Part shown: positions 24,705 to 33,924 of the stretch, piece after piece
Layout: the number at the start of each line of letters is the position of its first letter
How positions within the stretch are numbered: the first letter of the stretch is position 1
NCBI GenBank assembly: GCA_963722905.1
Contig: CAVROT010000001.1
Coordinates: forward strand, 124,001-188,000
Length of the DNA stretch: 64,000 nt
Direction: 5' to 3'
Source: CAVROT01 sp963722905
Lineage (GTDB): Bacteria; Pseudomonadota; Alphaproteobacteria; Rhodobacterales; Rhodobacteraceae
Notes under the pieces: model-generated
What the model was told of the DNA's origin: nothing
Database searches by the model: none
The model's input: only the letters and a program-made list of their open reading frames with translations
Position numbers and translations under genes: made by a program

Positions 24705-25920
24705 ATGGACTACGATGCCCTCTTCCAGGAGCAGATCGACACCCTGAAATCCGAGGGCAACTACCGCGTCTTCGCCGAGCTGGAGCGCCAGTGCGGCAAG
24801 TTCCCGCGCGCCGCCAACCACGGCCGCGACGGCGTGCGCGACGTGACCGTCTGGTGCAGCAACGACTACCTCGGCATGGGCCAGAACCCCAAGGTGATCG
24901 AGGCGATGTGCGAGGCCGTTCAGCGCTGCGGCACGGGTGCGGGCGGCACGCGCAACATCTCTGGCACGAACCACGACCACCTCCTGCTGGAGCGCGAGCT
25001 TGGCGGATCTGCACGGCAAGGAGGCGGCGCTGCTCTTCACGTCGGGCTACGTGTCGAACTGGGCCGCGCTCAGCACGCTGGGAAGCCGCCTGAAGGACTG
25101 CGTTATCCTCAGCGACGCCGGCAACCACGCCAGCATGATCGAGGGGATCCGCCACTCCCGCGCGACCAAGGTGCTGTGGCGTCACAACGACGTGGCCGAC
25201 CTGCGCGCCAAGCTTGCGGCGCTTCCCGCGGACGTGCCCAAGATCGTCGCCTTCGAGAGCGTCTACAGCATGGACGGCGACATCTGCCCCATGCGCGAGA
25301 TCGTCGAGGCGGCCGAGGAGTTCGGCGCCATGACCTACCTCGACGAGGTGCATGCCGTCGGCCTCTACGGCCCGCGCGGCGGCGGCATCAGCGAACGCGA
25401 GGGGCTGGCCCACCGCATCACGCTGATCGAGGGCACGCTGGGCAAGGCCTACGGCGTCGTTGGCGGCTACATCACCGGATCGGCATCGCTCTGCGACTTC
25501 ATCCGCAGCTTCGCGAGCGGCTTCATCTTCACCACCGCGCTGCCGCCGGCGGTCGCCGCAGCCGCGCGCACCTCGATCGCGCATCTCAAGGTCAGCCAGA
25601 TGGAGCGGGCCCGCCACCACCGCCAGGTCGCCCGTTTGCGCGCCCGGCTGGACGCGTCGGGCATCCCGCACATGGACAACGACAGCCACATCGTGCCGGT
25701 GATGATCGGCAACCCCGTTAAGACCAAGATGATCGCCGACCTGCTGATGGACGACTTCGGGATCTACGTGCAGCCGATCAACTATCCGACCGTCGCTAAG
25801 GGGACCGAACGGCTGCGCTTCACCCCGTCGCCGCTCCATTCGGACGCCGACATCGACCATCTGATGAGCGCGCTCGACGCGCTGTGGTCGCAATGCGCCC
25901 TCAGCCGGGCGGTCGCCTGA
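24705..25920 (+). pseudogene. hemA: 5-aminolevulinate synthase, frame-broken (likely 1-nt sequence error)
   Basis: HemA condenses glycine and succinyl-CoA with PLP to 5-aminolevulinate, the start of tetrapyrrole synthesis in alphaproteobacteria. The first 100 residues (MDYDALFQEQIDTL, WCSNDYLGMGQ, GTRNISGTNHDHLLLEREL) are in one frame. The rest (ADLHGKEAALLFTSGYVSNW, the PLP lysine in GTLGKAYGVVGGYI, and PINYPTVAKGTERLRFTPSP) is in the next. The interval is 3n+1; removing one G at 25002-25003 restores ELADLHGKEA and a normal 404-residue enzyme. The AAGGAG at 24691 is 8 nt from the ATG at 24705 but only 2 nt from the ATG at 24699, which favours 24705. A second hemA copy elsewhere cannot be excluded. 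Confidence 0.93.
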
Positions 25921-26013
25921 CCCCACGCCGCGCTGGACGCCGCCGGGGCCGCCGCTAGATTGGAAACCAGACCGGCGCAGCAAGCGTTGGACCGTCAAAG
26001 GGAGCACGACCTT

Positions 26014-26520
26014 ATGAAATTCGCACCGCTGGCCGCCGTGGCCGCCACCCTGCTTGCCGCCCCCGTCCATGCACAGATGCTGGACGCCTCCGCCTTCTCG
26101 GGCGATCCCGCCGCCGGCGAAGAGCAGTTCAACCGCCAGTGCGCCGCCTGCCACGTCGTCGAAACCCCCGACGGCGAGACGCTGGCCGGTCGCAACGCCA
26201 AGACCGGCCCGAACCAGTACGGCCTGGCTTACGGGGCCATCGGCGCCCAGGAGGGGTTCCGTTACTCCGACAGCCTGATCGCGCTCAACGAGATGGGCGA
26301 GTTCTGGACCGAGGAGAAGTTCACCGGCTACGTGCAGGACCCCACAGGCTGGCTGCGCGAGTACCTGGACGACCGCCGCGCGCGCGGCAAGATGGCCTAC
26401 AAGGTCCGCGAGGAATCCGAGGCGCACGACCTCTGGGCCTACTTCGTGTCCGTCACCCCCGAGGCCGACCTGACCGAGGAAGAGAAGGCCGCCTATGACG
26501 AGGCCGTCGCGACCAACTGA
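26014..26520 (+). CDS. cycA: Cytochrome c2-type soluble electron carrier
   Basis: The 168-residue precursor has a signal peptide (cleavage near VHA-Q, about residue 21) and a single haem-binding motif CAACH. A methionine ligand is likely in RGKMAYKV near the C-terminus, the class I cytochrome c pattern of the c2/c-551 type. With a pufX-type puf operon and no pufC in view, it is the natural periplasmic donor to the oxidised reaction centre, taking electrons from cytochrome bc1. It follows hemA by 93 bp as the last gene of the superoperon and is followed by a clear terminator. The cycA name is from position and family; a c-551-type name is possible. Confidence 0.88.
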   Translation: MKFAPLAAVAATLLAAPVHAQMLDASAFSGDPAAGEEQFNRQCAACHVVETPDGETLAGRNAKTGPNQYGLAYGAIGAQEGFRYSDSLIALNEMGEFWTEEKFTGYVQDPTGWLREYLDDRRARGKMAYKVREESEAHDLWAYFVSVTPEADLTEEEKAAYDEAVATN

Positions 26521-26554
26521 GCGCGCGAAGGCGGGCGACAGCCGCCGAGCTATG

Positions 26555-26580
26555 GGGCCTCCTTCGGGGGGCCCTTTTCT
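26555..26580 (+). terminator. Intrinsic terminator of the photosynthesis superoperon
   Basis: GGGCCTCC (26555-26562), a TTCG tetraloop and GGGGGCCC (26567-26574) form an 8-bp stem with one G-T pair, followed at once by TTTTCT. It lies 35 bp after the cycA stop and right at the end of the opposing DUF3422 gene. Confidence 0.9.
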
Positions 26581-27859
26581 ATTCCACCGATCGCCGGATG
26601 CGACGCACGGCCCACCAGACGGCCACGACGACCAGCGGCGTGGCCAGCGCCGCGGTGACGGCCGCCGACACGTCCGCCTCGGCGGCTAGTGGCGCCAGCA
26701 CGTAAAGCACCAGGTTCAGCGCGTAGTAGCTGATTGCGACGACCGACAGCCCCTCGACGGTGCGCTGCAGGCGAAGCTGCAGGTCGGCCCGGCGGTCCAT
26801 GCTTTCGAGCAGGTTCTTGTTCTCGGCCGACCGTTCCACGTCGACGCGGGTCCGCAGCAGGTCGGACGCACGCGAGGCGCGCGCGGACATGTCGTGCAGC
26901 CGCTCGTAGACCGAATCCACAGTGCGCATCGCCGGGTCGTAGCGGCGCATCATGAACTCGTTGAAGGTCTGGTAGCCGGCGAACCGTTCCTCGCGCATCA
27001 CGTCGATGCGCTGGCGCACGATGCGTTCGTAGGCCCGCGTTGCGCCGAAGCGGTAGTAGGTCCGCGCGCCCACGGCCTCCAGCTCGGACGACACCTCCAG
27101 CAGCGCGTCCAGCGTCCGGGCCGGGTTGGCCGCATCGCCCGTCATCTCGCCCATCATGCGGTTCAGCGCCGTGTCCATCTGCGCCATGCCGGACCCCAGC
27201 GACCGGGCGCGCGCGAGGCCCAGCATCGACATGGTCTTGTAGGTCTCGATCTCGCACAGGCGCTGCACGATGCGGCCCAGCCGGCGCGATCCGCAATCGC
27301 GCTGACGGAACACGGCGAACCGGACGTGCCCCGCCTCGTCGATGCGGAAATCCCCCGCGATCAGCGCGCTGCCGCTCAGCACCGACGAACAGGCCAGGCT
27401 CTCGGCGACGAACCAGTCCGACAGGAGGGCCGGCACCGTGGCCTCGCCCGGATCCTCCTCGACCCGCAGGATGACCGAGGTGATCCGCACCCCGGGCGCC
27501 TGCGCCAGCCAGTCGGCGGGGAAGACGTCGAAGGCGTCCCCGGCGAACCCACGCTCCGGCAGCCCCTCGGAGAAGACGGTGTAGGTGACGAACTCGGTAT
27601 GGCGCTCCCACTTGAGCTGGTGCCGGCCGATCTGGCCGAACCAGTGCGTCGACCCCGGCGACGGATGGCTGGCGCCGTGGCGGTCCAGCAGGGCCGTCAG
27701 ATGCGCGAGGTCGGCGCCGTAGTCGCGCGCGGACGCGTCCACCGGCTGCTTGATCGCCAGATAGACGGCGTGGCAGGGCGCCGACAGGGTGGCGAAGGGG
27801 CGCGCGTGCAGCTCGTTCGACAGCGCATAGCGCAGCTCGTGATCCGTCAGCCCCGCCAT
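26579..27859 (-). CDS. DUF3422 family membrane protein
   Basis: This is a 426-residue protein of unknown function. The N-terminal half has the DUF3422 signatures YALSNELHARPF near residue 10, RHTEFVTYTVFSEG and ESLACSSVLSGSALIAGDFR. A predicted helical middle region (ASRASDLLRTRVDVERSAENKNLLESMDRRA) precedes two closely spaced C-terminal membrane helices (VVAISYYALNLVLYVLAPLA and AVTAALATPLVVVAVWWAVR). The long frame upstream of 27859 is unrelated; the ATG at 27859 starts the conserved region. It converges on the cycA terminator and diverges from the SDR gene. No experimental role is known to me. Confidence 0.88.
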   Translation of the reverse strand: MAGLTDHELRYALSNELHARPFATLSAPCHAVYLAIKQPVDASARDYGADLAHLTALLDRHGASHPSPGSTHWFGQIGRHQLKWERHTEFVTYTVFSEGLPERGFAGDAFDVFPADWLAQAPGVRITSVILRVEEDPGEATVPALLSDWFVAESLACSSVLSGSALIAGDFRIDEAGHVRFAVFRQRDCGSRRLGRIVQRLCEIETYKTMSMLGLARARSLGSGMAQMDTALNRMMGEMTGDAANPARTLDALLEVSSELEAVGARTYYRFGATRAYERIVRQRIDVMREERFAGYQTFNEFMMRRYDPAMRTVDSVYERLHDMSARASRASDLLRTRVDVERSAENKNLLESMDRRADLQLRLQRTVEGLSVVAISYYALNLVLYVLAPLAAEADVSAAVTAALATPLVVVAVWWAVRRIRRSVE

Positions 27860-27989
27860 GTCGCGCCTCCGTTCCAGCACCCTGGCAGACGATAGAGGTC
27901 GGTCCCCCCGAGTAAACGGCAATCGTGCCGCAGCCGCGTCCGGAACGCGCAAGGGGAGCCACGTGTTGCCGGACGAAAGGAGCATCGAC

Positions 27990-28772
27990 ATGGATCTGGG
28001 AATAGACGGGCGCACGGCGCTGATCACCGGGGCGACGGGTGGCATGGGGACCGAGACGGCGCGCATGCTGGCCGAGGCGGGCGTGCGGCTGACGCTGACC
28101 GACCTCGACCCCGACGGCGTTGCCGAGGTGGCCGGGCGGTTCGGCGCCAAGGGGATCGCGGCTGACCTGTCGACCACCGGGGGCGCAGACGCCTTCGTCG
28201 AAGAGGCGGGCACCGGGTTCGACATCCTCGTCCATGCGGCCGGCGTCACCGGCGCCAAGGGCGACCCCATGACCATGTCGGACGACGACTGGGCCGAGGC
28301 CTGGAACATCGACTTCATGTCCGCCGTGCGCCTGGTGCGCCACATCGGCCCCGCGATGAAGGACCGCGGCTGGGGCCGCATCGTCTTCGTCACGTCCGAG
28401 AACGTGGCCCAGCCCTACGAGGACGAGACGGTCTACAACGTCGCCAAGTCCGCGCTGCTGAGCTTCTCCAAGTCGCTCAGCATCGGGGCGGGGGACAGCG
28501 GGCTTCTGGTCAACTGCGTCGCACCCGCCTTCATCGAGACCCCGATGACGGACGGCATGATGGAGAAGCGCGCCGAAAAGCTGGGCGTGTCGCGCGACGA
28601 GGCGGTCAAGAGCTTCCTTGCCCGAGAGCGCCCGTTCCTGGGCCTCAAGCGACGTGGACGGGCCGACGAGGTGGCACCGGTCATCGCCTTCCTCTGCTCG
28701 GAGCACGCGAGCTTCGTCACCGGATCGAACTGGCGGGTCGACGGCGGATCGGTCGGATCGATCGAGACGTGA
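27990..28772 (+). CDS. Short-chain dehydrogenase/reductase (SDR)
   Basis: This 260-residue classical SDR has the NAD(P)-binding TGATGGMGTE motif near residue 15, DLDPDG after strand 2 (an aspartate that favours NAD(H)), HAAGVTGAKG, the catalytic serine in VFVTSEN and the YNVAK active site. The C-terminus ends with VTGSNWRVDGGSVGSIET, as in 3-oxoacyl reductase-like SDRs. The ATG at 27990 has an AAAGGAG site. Its stop overlaps the GTG start of the alpha/beta hydrolase. Substrate unknown. Confidence 0.9.
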   Translation: MDLGIDGRTALITGATGGMGTETARMLAEAGVRLTLTDLDPDGVAEVAGRFGAKGIAADLSTTGGADAFVEEAGTGFDILVHAAGVTGAKGDPMTMSDDDWAEAWNIDFMSAVRLVRHIGPAMKDRGWGRIVFVTSENVAQPYEDETVYNVAKSALLSFSKSLSIGAGDSGLLVNCVAPAFIETPMTDGMMEKRAEKLGVSRDEAVKSFLARERPFLGLKRRGRADEVAPVIAFLCSEHASFVTGSNWRVDGGSVGSIET

Positions 28773-29596
28773 CACTGGACGGCCGGCCGGCCGACGCGGC
28801 GGCGCTGCGCGCGCATATCGCCGCGACGCCGCTGGGCGACGATCCCGCGTCGATGCGCGCGGGGTTCGCCGCGCGGCTGGGCCTGCAGCCGTCGCTGCGC
28901 CCACATGCGGACGGCGGCACGGTGACGGGCGAGGGGCCGGAGGTGCTGTGGTTCCATGGCGGCGGCTACGTCTTCGGTGCGCCCGAGACGCACGGCCGGG
29001 CGGCGCAGCGAATCGCGGCATATGGTCTCGCGGTGCGCCTGCCGCGCTACCGACTGGCGCCGGAACATCGCTGGCCGGCGATGCTGGACGATGCATTGGC
29101 CCTGATCGACGCGGCGCCGGGACGCGTCCTGCTGGGCGGCGACAGCGCTGGCGGGCATCTGGCGCTTGTGGCGGCGCTGCACCGACCGGGGCGGATAGCG
29201 GCGCTGGCCCTGATCTCGCCGAACACCGACCGGACGGGACTGAGCGGCACCCGCGGCCGCACGACCGACGCCATGAACGACGATGCCGGCGACCGCGACC
29301 TGTGGCGCTTGGCGGCGCCCGGACTGCCGGACGCCCACCCGGACGCCTCGCCCCTGCTGGCCGATCTGGACGCTCTGCCGCCGCTGCATGTCGAGCTTGG
29401 CGGAGACGAGGTGCTGCTGGACGACGGCCTGCTTCTGGCGCAGGCCGCGGCCCGGCAGAGGAGGGACGTGGCGCTGCACGTGACCGCGGGGATGTTCCAC
29501 ATGTTCCCGCTCTGGCCCGACGTCCTGGCCGAAGGAGCAGCGACCCTCGACCGCGTCGGCGCATTTCTGCGTCACCACTCGGGGAGTGCCACGTAG
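28769..29596 (+). CDS. Alpha/beta hydrolase (HSL-type esterase)
   Basis: The 275-residue protein carries the hormone-sensitive-lipase oxyanion motif HGGGYVFG near residue 64, the nucleophile elbow GGDSAGGH, an acidic residue in ELGGDEVLLDD and the catalytic histidine in TAGMFHMFP, so the triad is complete. GTG at 28769 overlaps the SDR stop (GTGA); the first residues are variable. It probably hydrolyses a short-chain ester or lactone; with the SDR partner it may process an oxidised ester substrate (inference). Confidence 0.88.
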   Translation: MTLDGRPADAAALRAHIAATPLGDDPASMRAGFAARLGLQPSLRPHADGGTVTGEGPEVLWFHGGGYVFGAPETHGRAAQRIAAYGLAVRLPRYRLAPEHRWPAMLDDALALIDAAPGRVLLGGDSAGGHLALVAALHRPGRIAALALISPNTDRTGLSGTRGRTTDAMNDDAGDRDLWRLAAPGLPDAHPDASPLLADLDALPPLHVELGGDEVLLDDGLLLAQAAARQRRDVALHVTAGMFHMFPLWPDVLAEGAATLDRVGAFLRHHSGSAT

Positions 29597-29632
29597 TGCG
29601 ATCCGGTCCACTTATTATTCCAGGTACAACCA

Positions 29633-29649
29633 TACACGTTTAACGTGTA
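29633..29649. promoter_or_regulatory. Inverted repeat between hydrolase and LysR gene
   Basis: TACACGT-TTA-ACGTGTA is a perfect 7-bp inverted repeat in the 244-bp AT-richer gap 29597-29840. It could be the terminator hairpin of the SDR-hydrolase pair (36 nt after the stop, no strong T-run) or an operator for the LysR gene. The rest of the gap holds no gene that I can support. Confidence 0.45.
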
Positions 29650-29840
29650 CTACCATTGCTTTAGCCGGTTCTTTCATGCGTCGCCGGAAACACTTGCGCC
29701 GTTAACCTCGGTTTAGTGCAACTCTGCGATCACTTCATCCGTGGTTTCCATCGAGGAGACAGTGGGCAGGGCCGTCGAACGCCCGATACCTGCGATCCCG
29801 ATACCTTTACTTTGGATGACCGCCCTGGCGGATCGGAGAG

Positions 29841-30830
29841 ATGATGGACAGACTGAGCGAGATGGAAGCCTTCTCCACCGTGGTGGATCAGGGCGGCTTC
29901 ACCGATGCCGCGCGCAAGCTCGGCCTGTCGAAGTCCGCGATCAGCAAACACGTCAGCAGCCTCGAGGCGCGGCTGGGTGCGCGGCTGCTCAACCGCACCA
30001 CCCGCCGCGTGAGCCCGACCGAGATCGGGTTGGCCTATTACGACCGGGCCAGGCGGGTGCTGAACGATGCCTGCGATGCCGACGCGCTGGTGACCTCGAT
30101 GCAGGCGACGCCCTCTGGGACGCTGCGGATCAGCGTGGCAACCGATTTCGGCGTGAACCACCTGTCGCCCGTCCTGGGGCGGTTCCTGATCGACTATCCC
30201 GACATCTCGATCAACATGGTGCTCGACAACCGCTTCGTGGAACTGGTCAGCGAAGGGTTCGACATGGCCATCCGCATCGGCGACCTCGAGGACAGCACCC
30301 TGCGTGCCCGCAAGCTGGCCGAGACGACGCGCGTGATGGTCGCAGCACCGTCCTATCTGGAACGCTTCGGCCGGCCGCAGCGCATCGACGACCTCAACGA
30401 CCACAAGCTGCTGCACTATGCCGACACATCCGGCACCGGCGTCTGGAAGCTGACATCGCCGACCGGCGAACAGCGGCAGGTCCGCAGCGCGGGCTGGCTC
30501 AGCGTGAACGACGGGCAGTCGTTGCTGAACGCCGCGATCTCGGGCCTGGGGATCGCCTATCTCCCGTCGTTCCTGACGGCACGGGCGCTGGCTGACGGTC
30601 TGGTCGCCGACGCGATGCCGGACCTCCCGATCAAGGTGCAGGGAATCTATGCGATCTATCCGCCCGGCAATTTCACCCAGACCAAGGTGCGCGCCTTCAT
30701 AGATTTCCTGGCCGGGACATTCTCCGAGCGGGGGCCGGGCGACTGGCTGACGCGACCGCAGGCGGTGCCCCGGGGCGCGGGTTCGGCGCCCGAGGATGCC
30801 ATGGGAGTCGTCCGGTCGCCGGCGGCCTGA
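29841..30830 (+). CDS. LysR family transcriptional regulator
   Basis: The 329-residue regulator has an N-terminal winged HTH (EMEAFSTVVDQGGFTDAARK, then KSAISKHVSSLEARLGARLL) and a two-lobe periplasmic-binding-protein-like effector domain (TLRISVATDFGVNHLSPVLG, EGFDMAIRIGDLEDSTLRAR, AAISGLGIAYLPSF). This is the DntR/aromatic-type subgroup pattern. The C-terminal 25 residues are low-complexity. Its nearest neighbours are the SDR-hydrolase pair upstream on the same strand, and the OmpA-like gene converges 11 bp downstream. Its target is not evident. Confidence 0.9.
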   Translation: MMDRLSEMEAFSTVVDQGGFTDAARKLGLSKSAISKHVSSLEARLGARLLNRTTRRVSPTEIGLAYYDRARRVLNDACDADALVTSMQATPSGTLRISVATDFGVNHLSPVLGRFLIDYPDISINMVLDNRFVELVSEGFDMAIRIGDLEDSTLRARKLAETTRVMVAAPSYLERFGRPQRIDDLNDHKLLHYADTSGTGVWKLTSPTGEQRQVRSAGWLSVNDGQSLLNAAISGLGIAYLPSFLTARALADGLVADAMPDLPIKVQGIYAIYPPGNFTQTKVRAFIDFLAGTFSERGPGDWLTRPQAVPRGAGSAPEDAMGVVRSPAA

Positions 30831-30841
30831 CGGCGCCGCGA

Positions 30842-31789
30842 TCAGGGAAGCAGCACCGCCTCGACCCGCCGGTTGGCGCGGCGCCCCGCGTCGGTCGCGT
30901 TCGCGGCGCGCGGGGCGAGGTAGCCGATCCCGTCCGATGCGACCTGCGCGTCCGGCGCGCCCAGGTCCGACAGGCGCGCGGCGACGGCGGCCGAGCGTCG
31001 CCGCGACAGTGCGACGTTGCCGGCCAGCGCGCCGTCGGCGTCGGTGTGCCCCACCAGGACGATCCGCCGCGCGTCGTCCGCGGCCAGCCATTCGGCCAGC
31101 GCGACGAGCGACGGATATGTACCTTCGGACAGCGTGGCCGAACCGGACGGAAAATCGACGTCGTCCAGCGCGACATGCCCCCTCTCCAGCAGGGTGGCGA
31201 CCGGACCATCCGCGTCGGGCGACGCGTCTGTGACGGTGGCGGCTGCCACGGCCGGTCGCATTGCCGCTGGCGCCGCCGCCGGCCACGACGACAGATGGAC
31301 ATGGCCCGCGTCGCCCGAGCGCGAGACGAGGATCCCCGCGGCGGCCTCGGGCGCCGCTCCGCCCCGCACGGCCAGCAGATAGATGTAGTCGCCCAGGTCG
31401 ACATACATCCCCGGCGCGGGAAGCAGACCGGCCGCAAACCGGAAATCGAATCCGCCGCAGGCGTCATCGCGACAGTCGAACGCGATGTCGTAGCCGTCGC
31501 GGACCAGGCCGTCGCGGATGGTCCCGGCGATCTGCGCCGTCGTCGGCGACGTCCCCTGGATGCGCCACGCCGTTCGCGCGGCGCCGCCGGGCGACGGCAG
31601 CATCGGCACCGCGCCGTCCCGCCACGGGCCCGACGGCAGCGACCCGCGCGGATCCCCCGCGGGATCGGCCGCCGCCTGCCGCGCACCTGCCGGAAGGTCG
31701 ATGCCCTGCGCCGCCGCCCCGGGCGCCAGCGCGAAGGCGACGGCAGCAAGCACCGCCGCCCGCCACGCGGCCCTCAGGCTCCGGCTCAT
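30842..31789 (-). CDS. OmpA-family outer-membrane/peptidoglycan-binding protein
   Basis: The 315-residue protein starts with a signal peptide (cleavage after ALAPGAAA, about residue 26). It has a variable periplasmic domain with a C-x-x-x-x-C pair (FDCRDDACGGFDF). The C-terminal OmpA domain contains DVDFPSGSATLSEGTYPSL, VLVGHTDADG, LSRRRSAAVAARL and GRRANRRVEAVL, which bind diaminopimelate in peptidoglycan. It is the last gene of a four-gene minus operon with ATGA overlaps (CinA-like, GNAT, AhpD-like, this gene). Confidence 0.87.
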   Translation of the reverse strand: MSRSLRAAWRAAVLAAVAFALAPGAAAQGIDLPAGARQAAADPAGDPRGSLPSGPWRDGAVPMLPSPGGAARTAWRIQGTSPTTAQIAGTIRDGLVRDGYDIAFDCRDDACGGFDFRFAAGLLPAPGMYVDLGDYIYLLAVRGGAAPEAAAGILVSRSGDAGHVHLSSWPAAAPAAMRPAVAAATVTDASPDADGPVATLLERGHVALDDVDFPSGSATLSEGTYPSLVALAEWLAADDARRIVLVGHTDADGALAGNVALSRRRSAAVAARLSDLGAPDAQVASDGIGYLAPRAANATDAGRRANRRVEAVLLP

Positions 31790-32352
31790 CTGCCGGATGC
31801 GTGATACTCCGCGTTCGGCTCCATGCCTGTCGCCGACGCCACCCGGTTCGTCATGTTGAAGAACGCCGCGACCGATGCGACGTCCCAGATGGCGCGGTCG
31901 TCCAGCCCGGCGGCGCGCAGCGCGGTGCGGTCCGCCGTGCCCATCGCGGCCGGATCGCGGGTCAGCTTGACGGCGAACTTCAGTATGGCCGTCATCCGCG
32001 CGTCGAGGTCCGCGGTCCGCCAGTTGAGCACCATCCGTTCGCCGAAGGCCGGATCGCCCGACATCTGCCGCACGGCCGCCCCGTGCGCGACCAGGCAGTA
32101 CCAGCAGCGGTTCTCGGCGCTGACCGCCACCGCGATCAGTTCGCGCTCCAGCCGGGTGAGGTCGCTGTCGCCCAGCATCAGGTCGTTGTAGAGCGCCGCG
32201 AAGACGTCCAGCTTGGCGATGTCGAAGGCGTAGGCCCGCAGGACGTTGGGGACCATCCCCAGCTTTTCCTCGCAAATGTCGAAATATCGCTGCGTCGCGG
32301 CCGGCAGGGGATCGACCTGTGGCAGGTCCAGCGCGGTGGGGCTGTCGGTCAT
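31786..32352 (-). CDS. AhpD-like peroxidase-related protein (CMD family)
   Basis: This 188-residue protein belongs to the carboxymuconolactone decarboxylase/AhpD superfamily. It has the redox motif ENRCWYCLVAHGAAV near residue 80: a CxxC pair with the downstream histidine and an upstream glutamate, the layout of alkylhydroperoxidase-like enzymes. The start at 32352 (MTDSPTAL) overlaps the GNAT stop; the stop overlaps the OmpA-like start. A reductive peroxidase or disulphide role is inferred. Confidence 0.88.
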   Translation of the reverse strand: MTDSPTALDLPQVDPLPAATQRYFDICEEKLGMVPNVLRAYAFDIAKLDVFAALYNDLMLGDSDLTRLERELIAVAVSAENRCWYCLVAHGAAVRQMSGDPAFGERMVLNWRTADLDARMTAILKFAVKLTRDPAAMGTADRTALRAAGLDDRAIWDVASVAAFFNMTNRVASATGMEPNAEYHASGR

Positions 32353-33089
32353 TTCGTCCCGTCCTTCGATCGGTAGTGATACGCTCCGGCATGGGCGAAC
32401 CCCATCGTGGAATACAGCGCCTTGGCCGGCGCGTTGGCCCGCGTCACCACAAGCGTCAGCGCCCGGCAATCGTTCCGCCGCGCCCAGTTCGCGCAGGCCC
32501 GCACGAGGTGCCGCGCAAGGCCCCGGCGCCGGCTGGCGATGCGGACCTCCAGCGCGTGGATCATCGCGATCCCGTCATGTGCCGAGATGAAGACGGTGCC
32601 GGCCGGCGCGTCGTCGATCCGCCCGAGCAAAGTGGTCTTCGGCGACATGGCACGGTCCATGACGGCGATGCGCCCGGGGCCAAGGCCGCCGTCGGCCCAG
32701 ATCTCGCGCTGTATGGCCAGCGGGGGGAAAGCGTTGAACACCGCCCCCGGAGGCACCTCGCCCGCGATGTCCGCAGGAGGTGCGGCGTAGATCGTGACCG
32801 GATCGACGACCGGGTATCCGGCGCGCTGGAGCGCGTGGTCGATATCCTCGTCGCCTGGGCGGATCATGAAGAGCGGGACCTGCCCCAGCGCCTCCATCGC
32901 CGCCGCGGCCCGGTCAAGGGCGGCGTCGGCCCCGCCGGGCGGCAGGGCTCCGCTGCGGGTGGCCGCCGAGACGCGGCCGCCCCCACCGCGCCCCTCGCGG
33001 ATGGTGAAGGGACCGACGCGCGAGAGGCCGGCCGAGGGCCAGGAGCCGTCCATCGAGGCCAGGATCTCGGCCGCCGTCGGCGCGGTCAT
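32349..33089 (-). CDS. GNAT family N-acetyltransferase
   Basis: A 246-residue protein with a C-terminal GNAT domain: MIHALEVRIASRRRGLARHL is the acetyl-CoA motif (R-x-x-G-L/A), followed by LTLVVTRANAPAKALYSTMG. The N-terminal half is a degenerate GNAT-like or substrate-binding region with no clear motif. It is translationally coupled to both neighbours (stop and start overlaps). Substrate unknown. Confidence 0.85.
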   Translation of the reverse strand: MTAPTAAEILASMDGSWPSAGLSRVGPFTIREGRGGGGRVSAATRSGALPPGGADAALDRAAAAMEALGQVPLFMIRPGDEDIDHALQRAGYPVVDPVTIYAAPPADIAGEVPPGAVFNAFPPLAIQREIWADGGLGPGRIAVMDRAMSPKTTLLGRIDDAPAGTVFISAHDGIAMIHALEVRIASRRRGLARHLVRACANWARRNDCRALTLVVTRANAPAKALYSTMGFAHAGAYHYRSKDGTK

Positions 33090-33808
33090 TCCGGGAACGC
33101 CGCGCGCAGCCGCACCATGGCCGCGTCGACGGCTGCCGCGTCGGTGCCGCGCACGACGACGGTGGAGCCATGCACGCCGTCGCGGATCCCGGGGTAGGAC
33201 CCGAAGGACAGATCGGGCAGGGCGGCGGCCAGGTCGCCCAGCGGTCCGGCGATGTCGCCCTCGCCCCTGTCGATCCGGCGCGACCGCGTCACCAGCGGCG
33301 CGCCGCCCGTCAGGCGCGGCAGCAACGATGCTACCATCGCCTGGAAGATCGCCGGCACTCCCGCCATAACATGGACGTTCACCAGCGAGAATCCGGGGGC
33401 CGCCGAGACGGGATTGTCGATCAGCGTCGCGCCGTCGGGAATCCGCGCCATGCGCAGGCGGGCCGCGTTGAGCTCGGTCCCTGCGGCGTCGTAATGGGCG
33501 CGCAGGATGGCGCGGGCGTCCTCCCGGACGTCGATGGCCGCGCCCATCGCCTGCGCGATGCAGTCGGCGGTGATGTCGTCATGCGTGGGGCCGATGCCGC
33601 CGGAAGTGAAGAGGTGGTCGTGTTCCGCCGCCAGCGCCCGAACCGCGGCGACGATGGCATCCGCAGCGTCGGCCACGACGCGCACCTCGCGCAGGGCGAT
33701 CCCCCGCTCGGTCAGCGCTCCGGCGAGGTGGTGGGTGTTCGTGTCGCGGGTGCGGCCCGACAGGATCTCGTCGCCGATGACCAGCATCGCCGCGGTGGGG
33801 TTCGGCAT
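33086..33808 (-). CDS. CinA-like molybdopterin-binding domain protein
   Basis: The 240-residue protein corresponds to the N-terminal MoCF-biosynthesis fold of CinA. It shows MLVIGDEILSGRTRDTNTH at residues 8-26 and the signature FTSGGIGPTHDDITADCIA. The C-terminal NMN deamidase domain of full CinA is absent, as in the short competence/damage-inducible protein A forms common in alphaproteobacteria. The ATG at 33808 is the first of the overlapping minus operon; map diverges from it 116 bp away. Confidence 0.87.
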   Translation of the reverse strand: MPNPTAAMLVIGDEILSGRTRDTNTHHLAGALTERGIALREVRVVADAADAIVAAVRALAAEHDHLFTSGGIGPTHDDITADCIAQAMGAAIDVREDARAILRAHYDAAGTELNAARLRMARIPDGATLIDNPVSAAPGFSLVNVHVMAGVPAIFQAMVASLLPRLTGGAPLVTRSRRIDRGEGDIAGPLGDLAAALPDLSFGSYPGIRDGVHGSTVVVRGTDAAAVDAAMVRLRAAFPE

Positions 33809-33924
33809 GCCTCGTCTCCCTATCTCGTCCGGAATCCCGGGACGCCGCGCGGACATGATGCCGGCGACTGGCAAATGCGGGCAGGTTCGCTTATCTACAC
33901 GGCCGTAAACCGGAGCGACAGACC

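Noticed and set aside
26550..29633. 1027-codon minus frame across DUF3422, SDR and hydrolase
   Set aside because: It is out of frame with the recognised minus gene and antisense to two genes with complete catalytic motifs.
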